A stretch of 64,000 bases of DNA from Prorocentrum cordatum (GCA_963575745.1 CAUYUJ010001314.1:2501-66500); one strand, 5' to 3'. Counted from the stretch's first letter, positions 10,501 through 19,068 are shown. Notes: generated by a model from the sequence alone, not told the origin. Numbers and translations: made by a program.

Positions 10501-12700
10501 GCGAGACAACCCCTTCCACCGATGCATATAGGAACGCGACGAAGGACACGAAAGCCTCGGGCAGCTTGAGGGCCCTAAGGGAGAGAATGAAGAAGTCCTG
10601 ATTCAGGGACGGGAAGGCCTGGCCGAAGTCCAAGGAATACAGCACAGGGATATCGGTAGACCCGTGAGGCACGACCGACATCTGACGAGACGACACGTCG
10701 AGCTCGAGGATGTTGTTGCCGAAATTCCTCCCCGGGATGAATCCACGCTGGCACGGCGGGGCGAGAGAAACCAGGGCGGGTCGTATCGCCCGATTGACCG
10801 TGGACGAGATGAGCTTCAAGTCACAGTTCCTGAGGCCCAAGACCCGAACCTTGTCTGGGGAGCGGGAGCAGCTGGCATCGCGGAGCTCCAAGTCCGTGAC
10901 GTTTTTGGGCAGAAAAATCTGGATCGTGTCACTAGTATTCGCAAACAACTCCTGGCCCCTGAGAACCCATCCAAGAGCGTCCCAAAGTATGTCAGCCCCC
11001 CACGAGGACGCCGCCCACGCCGCATATGGGAGAGCATCAGGCCCAGGGGCAGAGTGTTGGGCAGATCGAATCGCACGCCGTAGCATATTTTTCGACGGCG
11101 GGGGGAGGCGAAGGTCGGCGGGAAGGTCAGGGGCAAGGCGGCGTAGGTAAGGAGCAGCAGCAGCGGAGTCCCACGGCTTTTTCTGGAAGACAGGGGCCCA
11201 GTGCTCCGATAGTACCCGCAGTCGATCAGATGGGACGCTGACCGCCGAGCCATCAGGCGCGATAACCGCTGAGAGTGATATCCTTCGGTTGAGAGGGGGC
11301 CAGAGACGAGCGCGCCGTTCAAGAGCGCGGACCTGGGCACGAATCTGGGCGCGGTCACCTTCACGCCGCCTGCGATCTTCAAGTTCAGCCTTCGCGGACT
11401 CAGCAGCCTCAGTCTGGACCTGGTCGACCCAAGCCTGGAAGGACGGCGGGTGGCGGATCTCGACCTTCCCGTTGGTAATCGATATCATGTCTATGGCCAG
11501 GGGGTGGGAGTCCTGGAGCCTGGAAGCCATGCGTAGGTCTTGTCTCCAAACCACACGGGCGAGGGCACGAGCGAGCAAGAGGCAGGTGTGCGGGTGATGT
11601 GGTCTGTCTCGAAAGAGGGCGCCCCTGGTCTCCGCGGCCGAAATCGCCAAAAGCTCCTTGTACTTTTCAACCTTGAACGGGGGCGACATGGAGTCCCACG
11701 GGATGCAGGAGCACAGTCCCTCCAGGCGACGCTTGAAACCAGGCTCAGAGAACAGGTGCTTGGGGATGGGGCGGGACTCCGCTGGACGAGGCGGGCGGCA
11801 GGCAAGCGAGAGAACAACGGCAGCATGGTCAGAGATCTTTTTGTCAAAGACGGCCGCCGGCGAGCCAAGCGCGCCAATCTGGACAAACAGCTGGCAGAGC
11901 TGCCAGCCCGTGATCGAGCAGAAGACGCGGTCGATCGTCGCGCACGAGTCGTTGAACTTCTCGTAGCGCGTGGGGTCCTCGCACGCAATCTCAGTCAGGA
12001 GGGCGAGGGCCTGGCGCCACTTGGGCGCCTGCACGTGGCGGCACTTCGACAGCTTGCGCACGGCCGCCGCGGGGGCAGCGAGCGCGAGAGCCTCATGCGT
12101 GGCAAAATTGAAGTCCCCGAGAACAAAGGTGGTGTACATGTCGGGGTCGAGGGCGGCAGCACGTTGCGATACTCGCATCGCAGCAGCCACTTCGCGAACT
12201 TGCTGGGCGGACAGACCATGATTGTGAATGTTGAAAATGTCGAGCGTGCGGCAGTCATCCCAAACTCGGACTAGCATCGCTCGGCCAGGAACCAGAACAG
12301 TGGATGATGAGGACGGAGCGGAGAGGCCCTGACAAGCCAGCGGCGGAAGCACCACAACAACCCCACCTCGCCGATGCCCGTCATCCGCGTCAGAGATGAA
12401 GCTGGAGTGGATCGCGAGGCCCGACGCAATCGATCGGAAGAACGAGTCGAGCTGGAAGTGGTCCTGGTGCACCTCCTGCAGCGCGATGACCGTGGAGAGG
12501 GGACGAAGACTGAGAACATACTGTCTCTTCAGGATGGCCTTATCCCCGCCAGCCTGAAGAAGAGCCCGAGAATTCCACGTAGCGATCCGAAACGTCGGCG
12601 CCGCCGACCCAGGCGGCGGGGGAGGAAGGCGAAATAGTCCAGCTGCGCTAAAGACACCACTGGCTGGGATCAGACGGATGCGTGAGCTCCTTGACAGCAT
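7574..12700 (-). CDS. LINE-1 ORF2: APE endonuclease - reverse transcriptase
   Basis: Predicted 1708 residues from the ATG at 12700, which lies 53 nt before the ORF1 stop in the +1 frame. An endonuclease/exonuclease/phosphatase (APE) domain starts near residue 38 with TWN, then LQEVH, LGDFNF, TIDRVF and a final SDH near 288. The reverse transcriptase follows: motif A DFGQAFPSL (about 690), motif B IIQGCALSGTLY, and motif C ACADDIGG (about 784), a CADD variant of the usual YADD/FADD. A CCHC-like finger (CVFGC ... HYARC) is near 1143-1165. Residues about 1250-1708 are Ser/Pro-rich with four 28-residue repeats. It would nick target DNA and prime reverse transcription of its own RNA. The start codon is a choice: the frame is also open upstream across ORF1, but that part looks like out-of-frame GC-rich translation. 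Confidence 0.88.
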   Translation of the reverse strand: MLSRSSRIRLIPASGVFSAAGLFRLPPPPPGSAAPTFRIATWNSRALLQAGGDKAILKRQYVLSLRPLSTVIALQEVHQDHFQLDSFFRSIASGLAIHSSFISDADDGHRRGGVVVVLPPLACQGLSAPSSSSTVLVPGRAMLVRVWDDCRTLDIFNIHNHGLSAQQVREVAAAMRVSQRAAALDPDMYTTFVLGDFNFATHEALALAAPAAAVRKLSKCRHVQAPKWRQALALLTEIACEDPTRYEKFNDSCATIDRVFCSITGWQLCQLFVQIGALGSPAAVFDKKISDHAAVVLSLACRPPRPAESRPIPKHLFSEPGFKRRLEGLCSCIPWDSMSPPFKVEKYKELLAISAAETRGALFRDRPHHPHTCLLLARALARVVWRQDLRMASRLQDSHPLAIDMISITNGKVEIRHPPSFQAWVDQVQTEAAESAKAELEDRRRREGDRAQIRAQVRALERRARLWPPLNRRISLSAVIAPDGSAVSVPSDRLRVLSEHWAPVFQKKPWDSAAAAPYLRRLAPDLPADLRLPPPSKNMLRRAIRSAQHSAPGPDALPYAAWAASSWGADILWDALGWVLRGQELFANTSDTIQIFLPKNVTDLELRDASCSRSPDKVRVLGLRNCDLKLISSTVNRAIRPALVSLAPPCQRGFIPGRNFGNNILELDVSSRQMSVVPHGSTDIPVLYSLDFGQAFPSLNQDFFILSLRALKLPEAFVSFVAFLYASVEGVVSHLGSLVHIFWIQSGIIQGCALSGTLYALSTAVFLVDLASRVEAAGLGLVRACADDIGGTLLAIRHLAHVYRVMKMASDLANLALKVSKCKIVPLSDRFSPNLSATVSYWVSHLVPEWSSFEVAPKLLYLGLWLGPAVVPSTSWIDPVAKLRLRARAIGRGTAPASLSATLYNTRAVTTISYVAQFCWPPASVLQPELSTLAQVFRIPLGTFALDFWTQIAQWGGPRCTRWGHLAVATITRAALRTFPGWERLLQQLRNHASSAPYDATLSMLATGKPCPSFWLAPAFVENLELAAAGTPPPGPLAVFGDRAAVAALAELRESGRPRPRPQRAAHEALRAFAMLNKPITDLFVLRLRKFAGRSAGLLSHIDWGVCKSVLARCPCSWAMAVLRTWSDGWMTSARIISPDGQKHCVFGCLGKLDSLRHYARCPVMHRALRQALARPFPLPWMSRWGLSEPSLATFSAMAAAYNMYNEARLAPVWPLSPPLLRSCALAGARSMQLASPLKCSEIDRDQLGRRDYLIRSSSSSSSSGSSPRLTPAVSSSDSDAATVSTAIATIPSDSDADDALQLPATPPATRSPSASATSSPPSSAPPSLTRSTSTLRATPSPPTALRTPRMAAACSSLSPPAPISPCASVSPSPPVTLSSTGSPASSPPFGVRSQVPLSCSGSLSPDAGCLETPQMGSGVRSQDPLSCSGYTSPRDHCLEEEHLSSGVRMQVPLSCSGSPSPQERRRDSGRWSVGVRSQVPLSCSGSQSPRVGRNPVNLVAARRSVRSPSPISTRSPMARSPSVSPTAPMTLPPLPSECDSENERHAVSFPPCSSVAPPTATLATPLPSLSCSPVPCTQAPALPVTSPGAVFLCPPPSCPSLLSSAPAVACPPPAPPPTASQHRLSHPLVPDCSIVSPPSVSPSAPSLEASLLLPSAVSPLLLSPALASPSLMCPDAAASSLFSSSRSDGGPSPLPAPQSSSVGSSLA
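8230..8532 (-). repeat. 84-bp (28-residue) repeats inside LINE-1 ORF2 tail
   Basis: The core AGCCCGAACACGACAACGGG starts at 8242, 8326, 8410 (one mismatch just after the core) and 8494, an exact 84-bp period. Each unit has about 38 conserved and 46 diverged bases. On the minus strand it reads GVRSQVPLSCSGS-SP followed by about 12 variable residues. Conserved length and frame with diverged spacers suggest selection or recent unit exchange at protein level. Regular spacing recalls CRISPR, but location and frame rule that out. Confidence 0.85.
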
Positions 12701-13832
12701 TGCGGAGCGTGTCGATAGCCATGGCGTGCTTGGCAAGCTGCGCAGAGTCCCAGTAGAGCTTGGGCGGGGTGTCGCCATGGAAGACGTTGACCTGCATGAT
12801 CTTGTCCCACCCAATGGAGAGGACGCCATGCTCGCGGTCGGAGTAGAATCGCTTGCCTGGGTACTGCAGCTCGATGATCGCCCTGGCCTTGCGGAGGGTG
12901 ACCTCGGTCTTGATGCGCTTGGGTGACTTGTCGGGGCCGAGGTGCAAACGGCAACGCTCGGCGCCTGGAGGGTCGACCCAGAACTCTTTCCAGCCGTCGG
13001 GACCCTTGAGGAGCGAGGTGGCCTTGCTGGCACGGCGCGAGGCGATGGTGGCCGAGCCCGAGAAGCAGATCTCGAACCTCCTGGCCGGGGACTCACCCTT
13101 CTGCTTGATTTCATACTGTTCGTCATCAAAGCCAATCTCGCCGAGCCACGGGCGTAGCGATGAGACCACTGACGCCAAGGTAGTCGGTCGCTGTGAGACG
13201 GCAACAACGATCGTGGTGTCCTCCTCGCGGTCGAAGGAGGTGGGAGCAACCAGCTGCTTCCTGGGAGTCTGTTCAGCGATGGCCATCTGGCGACGAAGCT
13301 CCGCCAGCTGGTCCTGAAGATCCTGGATGGACTTGTCATGCTCGTCGGCTCTGCCCTCCAGCGCGTCGATGCTGCGCTTCTGCTCGTCAAGCTGGGCTTG
13401 GAGGCGTCTGTTGAGCGAGTCGAGTCTGGGTGCAATCGCCGATTGAACCTGGCTCTCGATGGCACTGGATTGTTTTGCCACTTCGCCCTGCATGGGCGAC
13501 AGCATCTTGAGCAACGTGTTGTGATTGGAGGTGATGGTCTTGGCAACCGACTCTGACACCTCGGTGGTGATGGTGTCCCGCATCGAAGCAAACTCCTCTC
13601 TGCAGAGCTGCCGGAGAAAGTCACCATCGTCATCTTCATCATCATGAGGAGAAGGTACAGGAGCACCGACCGAAGACGAAGCGAGGGCCTGGCGCTTGCG
13701 CTGGGTGAAGCGGCCCGTGCCCTGGCCTTTGCCCGAGCGCTCACCGTCGGGGAAGGTGGGCATCTCGTCAAGCTCTGCAAGCATCTGGCGCTCCTGGGTG
13801 CTCGCATGCGCCGCAGGGACTGCATCAGCCAT
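12648..13832 (-). CDS. LINE-1 ORF1: coiled-coil RNA-binding-like protein
   Basis: 394 residues from the ATG at 13832. An in-frame TGA at 13905-13907 closes the frame upstream, so this is the first usable ATG in frame after the SL. An acidic stretch (HDDEDDDGD, about 63-71) precedes a long heptad-like coiled coil (about 71-188, including LNRRLQAQLDEQKRSIDAL). Then come an RRM-like section (TTIVVAVSQ..., about 206-300) and a basic C-terminal part ending KELTHPSDPSQWCL. The order coiled coil, RRM-like, C-terminal domain matches L1-type ORF1 proteins, which trimerise and coat the element RNA. Domain calls rest on pattern only; ORF1 role inferred from position upstream of ORF2. Confidence 0.8.
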   Translation of the reverse strand: MADAVPAAHASTQERQMLAELDEMPTFPDGERSGKGQGTGRFTQRKRQALASSSVGAPVPSPHDDEDDDGDFLRQLCREEFASMRDTITTEVSESVAKTITSNHNTLLKMLSPMQGEVAKQSSAIESQVQSAIAPRLDSLNRRLQAQLDEQKRSIDALEGRADEHDKSIQDLQDQLAELRRQMAIAEQTPRKQLVAPTSFDREEDTTIVVAVSQRPTTLASVVSSLRPWLGEIGFDDEQYEIKQKGESPARRFEICFSGSATIASRRASKATSLLKGPDGWKEFWVDPPGAERCRLHLGPDKSPKRIKTEVTLRKARAIIELQYPGKRFYSDREHGVLSIGWDKIMQVNVFHGDTPPKLYWDSAQLAKHAMAIDTLRNAVKELTHPSDPSQWCL

Positions 13833-13925
13833 GAGACGCACTGGTGGTGGGGGTGTCCGCCAGCCTTTGACAGCTGGGTGGCCCTGGAAGAAGGGCTGCC
13901 GCACTCAAAACGGGCCTGTCCCGAT

Positions 13926-13947
13926 CTTGAGCCAAAATGGCAACGGA
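13926..13947 (-). other. Relict dinoflagellate spliced leader at LINE-1 5' end
   Basis: On the minus strand: TCCGTTGCC followed by ATTTTGGCTCAAG. This matches the 22-nt dinoflagellate SL (DCCGTAGCC...GGCTCAAG) at all but one position (A to T at position 6). It begins two bases inside the target-site duplication, exactly where the cDNA of a trans-spliced mRNA would start. This is not an SL RNA gene: there is no downstream GT donor and Sm-site region. Confidence 0.92.
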
Positions 13948-13949
13948 AG

Positions 13950-13965
13950 AAGAAGAAATGAGGAG
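13950..13965. repeat. Target-site duplication of LINE-1, right copy
   Basis: Identical to 7528-7543 and adjacent to the SL relict, marking the 5' end of the minus-strand LINE. The following sequence (GAGACGTAGAAGAGG...) continues the purine-rich unit seen at 7270-7290. Confidence 0.8.
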
Positions 13966-14494
13966 GAGACGTAGAAGAGGAGAGGAAAGGAGGATAAAAC
14001 AAAAAATCTGAAGATTCAAATGTATCAAATTTCTATTTACAAGCGCTTTATGAACATTAAAATGTTTAAGTGCTCGTGTAGGGTAGCTCATGTGCCTCAC
14101 TTTCCGTGGATAATCAACCCCAGGGATAAACAAGTTCAGGGGGGCATGGGGAGAGAGAGGAAACAAAAGAAAGCAATAAAGACATACATAAAGAAATAAA
14201 CATATAAATTAAGAAAACAAAAAAAGGATAATAGAAGAGGAAGAAAAAGAGCAAAAACATCAAGTTCCAAATCTATTAGATTTAATTTACAAGCGCTTTC
14301 TGAAACTTGTTTTTTTTGAGATCTCGTGTAGGTAGCTCATGCGCCTCACTTGCCATGGATAATCGACACCAGGGATAAACAAGTTCAGGGGGGCATGGGG
14401 AGAGAGAGGAAAAAAAGAAAGAAATAAAGAAACATATAAAGAAATACAAATATAAATTGAGAAAAAAGAAGGAGAAGAGAAGAGGAAGAAAAAG
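13966..14494. repeat. Tandem array of about 250-bp units, right part
   Basis: Two further units with the conserved blocks at 14107-14151 and 14356-14400, preceded by CTCGTGTAGG and CTCATGTGCCTCAC-like sequence as in the left part. No coding content. The array ends in purine-rich sequence that runs directly into the 32-bp minisatellite. Confidence 0.8.
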
Positions 14495-14995
14495 AGCAAT
14501 CCTCGAGTATATGCTTGTTTCGCTTGAGACATCCTCGACAAGCTTGTCGAATCGCTTGAGACATCCTCGCAGAATTGCTGGTTTCGCTTGAGACATCCTT
14601 GAAACATTGCTCGTTTCGTTTGAGCCTGCCTCCCAAAATTCTTGGTTTCGCTTGAGACATCCTCACAGAATTGTTGTTTTCGCTTGAGACATCCTTAAGA
14701 AACGTATCGTTTCGCTTGAGACATCCTTCAGTATATGCTTGTTTCGCTTGAGACATCCTCGAGTATATGCTTGTTTCGCTTGAGACATCCTCGACAAGCT
14801 TCTCGAATCGCTCGAGACATCCTCGAGTATATGCTTGTTTCGCTTGAAACATCCTCGACAAGCTTCTCGAATCGCTTGAGACATCCTCACAGAATTACTG
14901 GTTTCGCTTGAGACATCCTTGAAACATTGCTCGTTTCGTTTGAGCCTGCCTCCCAAAATTCTCTGTTTCGCTTGAGACATCCTGAAAAAAGTGTG
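14495..14995. repeat. 32-bp minisatellite, block 2
   Basis: Core CGCTTGAGAC (or a one-base variant) at 14521, 14553, 14585, 14617, 14649, 14681 and 14713: an exact 32-bp period. Variable 15-base parts recur in sets (for example TCGAGTATATGCTTG and CGACAAGCTT types), indicating higher-order duplication. Minus-strand open frames through it are translations of the repeat. Confidence 0.9.
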
Positions 14996-15059
14996 ATCGC
15001 TTCGCTTGATGTTGCTATTTCAACATAACTTGATCTTGCTATCTCAACATAACGTTCCG

Positions 15060-15300
15060 AGGTGATAATGAAGTTTGGCCTCCGCGCCCCGCGCCCCCGA
15101 CCAAACTCTTATTGGTCGACGATAAAAAACTCTAACGACTTAAGGGGGGGGTACATTATTATCGTGGGCATGGGGTTACCTGTTCGACCCCCCCGACCCC
15201 CCCCCCTCGAAAACCGGGAGGGGTCACTACCGGTTCGAACCTCCCCACCCTCGAAACGGGGGGTGTCACTACCGGTTCGGACCCTCCCCCCCCCGCGCTC
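15060..15300. repeat. Second locus of GGTTCGAAC repeats
   Basis: Two units like those at 5010-5190 (GGGTCACTACCGGTTCGAAC), preceded at about 15155-15180 by an inverted match to TAACCCCATG..CACGATAATAA from 5188-5213. The 5.0-5.7 kb and 14.5-15.3 kb segments therefore share several repeat modules in different arrangement. Confidence 0.65.
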
Positions 15301-15359
15301 ACCGCCATCAAACGACTCCCAGGTCCCTACCACCGTCCGCGCACCATCCCCCACTGCTG

Positions 15360-16270
15360 TCCCCAGCACCAATGTCCTCACCACCACTGATCACCACCAG
15401 TGTCCCCACTGTCCCCACCACCATCCCCAGTCCCCACCAGTGCCCCCGCCACTATCGCACTGTCCCCATTGTCCCCACCACTGTTCCCACCACGGTTCCA
15501 CTCCCCATTTTTTCCACGGCCCCAACCACTGTCCCACTGTCCCCACTGTCCCACTGTCCCCGCCGCTGTCCCACTGAGCCGTCTCACTGTTCCCACCACT
15601 GTCCCCACTGTCCCCACCACTGTCCCCACCACTGTCCCCACTGTACCTCTGTCCCATTATCTCACCGCCGTCCTCACCACCGCCCTCACCACTGCCCCCA
15701 CAAATACTGTACCCTCCACTGTCCTACTGTTTCCACCACATTCCCACTGCCCCCACACCACTGTCCCCACCACCACCGTCCCCACCACCGTCCCACGGTC
15801 CCCACTGTTCCCACCATTGTCCCCGCTGTCCCCACCAGAACCCCCACGAGTGTCTCACTGTCCCCACCCTCCCCACCATTGTCCCACCACGGTCCCACTC
15901 TCCCCACTTTCCCCACGGTCCCCACCTCTGTCCCACTGTCCCCACTGCACCCACCACTGTCCCACTGTCCCCGCCGCCGTCCCACTGTGCTGTCCCACCG
16001 TCCCCACTGTCCCCATCACTGTCTCACTGTCCCCAGTGTCCCTACTGTCCCCACTGTACTACTGTCCCACCACTGTCCTCACCACCGCCTTCACCACTGT
16101 CCCAACCACTACCGTCCCCACCACTGTGCCACTGTCCCCACCACTGTCCCGCTGTCCCCTCACCACTGTCCCCACCACCACCGTCCCCACCACTGTCCGC
16201 ACCACTGTCCCACTGTCCCCGCACCAGTCCCCACCACCACCGTTCCCACCACTGTCCCCGCATTCCCCAG
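15360..16270. repeat. About 900-bp CCCCACTGTCC minisatellite
   Basis: Variable 9-18 bp units of CCCCAC(C/T)(A/G)CTGTCC. Long open frames on both strands (Val-Pro-Thr-rich on plus, Gly-Trp-rich on minus) are products of the repeat; no gene is called. Confidence 0.88.
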
Positions 16271-16326
16271 TGACCCCCCCCGGTTTTCCGCTAGCAGCGG
16301 TAGAACACGCTCTTTGCTGGCGACGC

Positions 16327-16571
16327 ACCTCTGCTTAGCGCGGCTGTTTGCGACAGTGCGTCCTACGGGGGAGACACGCGCAATCGCGAGGCTCGGATTC
16401 CGTCCAACATCCGCGACGCCCACAGAAAGCGAAGCGGCCCCTGCTCCAAGCGGCAAATGAGCGCCCCCCGAACAAGCGCTCCGACACCGGGCGGAAAGGG
16501 GGGGGCGGTTGTTTGGCTTCGGACCTCTGCTTAGCGCGGCTGTTTGCGACAGTGCGTCCTACGGGGGAGAC
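16327..16571 (+). repeat. Pair of perfect 49-bp direct repeats
   Basis: 16327-16375 and 16523-16571 are identical over 49 bp (starting ACCTCTGCTTAGCGCGG, ending GGGGGAGAC), 196 bp apart. The intervening sequence differs from the flanks. Perfect identity points to a recent duplication or gene conversion. No transposon signature was seen. Confidence 0.85.
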
Positions 16572-16779
16572 CCCACCTGCTCGGAACAGGCGCAAAAAAC
16601 AGCCAAGATCTACTCCACGGGGGGGGGTGCGAGGGCCCGCGCCGATCGACAAAATACTGAATCCGCCGACCCCAGAGGCGTGTGCGACCGACCTCAGCAA
16701 CAAACACGCATATGTCCCAGCCACAACTCTTGGCCCGCTGCGCCCCAAACATGCCCCTGCATCCTCACCCCACCACGCC

Positions 16780-17520
16780 CCGGCATCCGCACCCATGGAC
16801 AGCTCAGTTTGTGGGCCCCCCCGCACGACAATTTCTGGCCCAACTCCCACCGATGCCCCCCACCGCGCCCCCACCACGCCCTGGCATCCTCACCATGGAC
16901 AGCTCAATTTTTGGCCCCCCCCACACGACAATTTCTGGCCCGACCCCCACTGATACCCCTCACCGAGCCCCCACCACGCCCCGCTCTGTTTTTGGGACCC
17001 CCCAACCCACAAACTCTCACCCGGAACCTACCAACGCCCCCGTCCCTGCCTCCACCACGTCCCGACACACCCCCTCCCACGACATCTCTGTGTTTGGGAC
17101 CCCCCGACCCACAAATTCTCGCACGGAACCTACCCACGCCCCCCCCCCGCCTCCATCACGTCCCGGCACCCCCCCCCACGGCATCTCTGTTTTTGGGACC
17201 CCCACACCCACAAACTCTCACCCGGAACCTACCAACGCCCCCGTCCCCGCCTCCACCACGTCCCGGCACTCCCCCTCCCCACGGCAGCTCTATTCTTGAG
17301 ACCCCCGAACCCACAAATTCTCGCCCGGAACGTACCAACGCCCCACCCCCCGCCTCCACCACGTCCCGGCACTCACCCCCCCACGGCAGCTCTGTTCTTG
17401 GGAACCCCCAACCCACAAATTCTCGCCCGGAACCTACAAACGCCCCCCCCTCGCCTCCACCACGTTCCGGCACTCCCACTCCACGGCAGCTCTGTTCTGG
17501 GGACCTTCCAACCTACACAT
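16780..17520. repeat. About 100-bp C-rich satellite
   Basis: Units marked by CCCACAAATTCTCGC at about 17007, 17108, 17207, 17310 and 17410, a period near 101 bp. More diverged CGACAATTTCTGGCCC-type units lie upstream. Long Pro/Thr-rich open frames follow from the composition. Confidence 0.8.
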
Positions 17521-17559
17521 TCTCGCCCAGAACTTACCAACGCAAGAGACATTCTGGCC

Positions 17560-18110
17560 CGTTTCGCTGGAGATATCTTCGCAATTCTGCGCTCAAAGAT
17601 GCCCTGATCCGAGATGGCTCATCCCGTCTCGCTTAAAACAATCTTACAACTCTGGGCTGAGAGATACCGTGACGTGAGGTGGTCTGGCCCTTTTCGCCTG
17701 GGACATCTTCGATGGGGTTCCGAAGTGTCCGGACTGACAAGGTGGTCCAGCCAATTTTGCCTGCGCCATCCCCGCCATTCGGAGCTCACGGATGCCGCGC
17801 AAGAGGTTGCCCAGCCAATTGCGCCTGAGACGTCCTCGCAACACCAGGGCTCGAAGATGCTGCACGCGAGGTGGTCTGACCAAGTTCGCCTGTAACATCC
17901 TCGCACCTCCTGGGACATCCTTGCGACTCTGGGCTTGAAGAGCTGAAATGGTCCAGCCTGTTCTGCCTGCGGCCTTCCTCGCAACGCTGATATCCGAGGT
18001 GCCGCGTGCGAGGTGGTCTGGCCGACTGCGCCAGGGGGATCCTCCCGACTCTGGGCTCCGAAATGCCGTTTCGCCTGACACATCCTCGCAACTCTGGGCT
18101 CCCAGTTGTC
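17560..18110. repeat. 64-bp dimer form of the TGAGACATCCTCG minisatellite, block 3
   Basis: Units contain TTCGCCTG(A/G)GACATCTTCG plus ACTCTGGGCTC and GATGCCG..CGAGGTGGTC, period about 64-66 bp, twice the 32-bp unit of blocks 1 and 2. The same dimer family occupies 25.2-26.2 kb. Confidence 0.8.
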
Positions 18111-18560
18111 GCGCTGGAGGTGCTTCCTCGTCGCCATCGTCGTCGTCGTCGGCGTCGTCGTCGTCGCCGTCGTCATTGACATCATAGCCGTCGTCGTCGT
18201 CTCCGTCGTCGTCGTTTTCGTCGTCGTCATCACCACCGCTGTGCTGTCCTCGTCGTCGCCGCCGCCGCCGAAACAGACGTCGTCGCGGCCGCCGGTGCCG
18301 CCGCTGCCGAAGCCACTGCAGTCCTCGTCGTCGCCGTCACCACCGACGCCGCTCTCGCCGCCGTCATCGCCATTATCTTCGGCATGGTCGTCGTCGTTGT
18401 CGTCGTTGCCAGCGCCGCCAACGCCGCCGGCGCTACTGTCGTCGTCGTTGTCGTCGTTGCCAGCGCCGCCGCACGCGCCGCTGTCACCTTGGTGGTCGTG
18501 GCAGCCATCGCCGCCACCGCTTCCGATGATGGCGTCGTCGTCGTTGCGTGGTCCTTCTCC
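18110..18560. repeat. GTC/GCC triplet tract
   Basis: About 450 bp of imperfect (GTC)n and (GCC)n. All frames stay open and translate to Val/Ser/Arg or Ala/Thr-rich repeats. No gene is called. Confidence 0.85.
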
Positions 18561-19039
18561 TCGTCTTCTGCCTCGCCCCCGCCCTCCTCGCTACCTTCTC
18601 ATTATTACCCCTGCCTTTCCCTCCCGTCGCCGGACCCCACATAAGATCCGCAAAAAGTTTTACATCTGAAATCGACGTCGTCCCCGTCGCCGCCGCAGCG
18701 GCGGCGATCGTCGCCGCAGCGCGCGCGCTGGCTGCCCCCCGGCGGGAACATCATGTCGAATCCACTTGCCAACCACTCACCAGAACTGCGCGTCACAACC
18801 GTTCGTCTGGTCACAGGGGGGATGCGCAGATGCCTTCGACGCCTGTCAACAAAAAAAGCAAGACGAAAACAACGACGAGCTCGGAGTTGCAAGGATGTCT
18901 CGGGCGAATCGAAGATCACCACAGGTCAGGACATACATGGGCCCAGACTTGCGACGATGACGAGACGAGCGCGCAGCCGTCGGATCCAGGCATCCGGCCC
19001 TGGGCAGGGCGGCGCGGCAGGGCCTCGGCCCTAGAGCCT
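18561..19039. other. No recognisable gene
   Basis: GC-rich sequence with short overlapping open frames. An inverted single unit of the minisatellite core (GTTGCAAGGATGTCTCGGGC) is at about 18889-18908, matching one at 25129-25148 on the other side of LINE-2. Confidence 0.45.
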
Positions 19040-19068
19040 CAGATCACATAGTTCTCGACGTAATCCTG

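Larger units (their letters stand above)
7544..13949 (-). mobile_element. LINE-1: apparently complete APE-type LINE with SL relict
   Basis: A 6.4 kb minus-strand retrotransposon bounded by a 16-bp direct repeat. In transcript order it has a relict spliced leader, a 5' UTR of about 93 nt, ORF1, a 53-nt overlap, ORF2, and about 30 nt of 3' UTR. No poly(A) tail or 3' tandem repeat is seen, which is unusual for a LINE. Both reading frames are uninterrupted, so the copy may be young and possibly active. Removing it and one repeat copy restores a continuous unit of the flanking 250-bp array. The SL shows that the inserted copy came from a mature trans-spliced mRNA. Confidence 0.88.

Noticed and set aside
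13926-13947. SL RNA gene
   Set aside because: No splice donor, snRNA-like body or Sm-binding site follows; the sequence continues directly into the LINE 5' UTR. The same applies to 25048-25087.
12701-14002. N-terminal extension of LINE-1 ORF2 upstream of 12700
   Set aside because: Overlaps ORF1 in another frame, gives an Arg/Ser-rich low-complexity translation, and extends past the SL and the target-site duplication into flanking DNA.
14495-14995. 32-bp conserved/variable alternation resembling a CRISPR array
   Set aside because: The conserved part is only about 17 bp, the variable parts recur in sets, and the same family appears as 64-bp dimers elsewhere. It is a minisatellite in a eukaryote.
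15372-16460. Long Pro/Thr/Val-rich open frames
   Set aside because: Direct translations of the CCCCACTGTCC minisatellite; all frames on both strands are comparably open.
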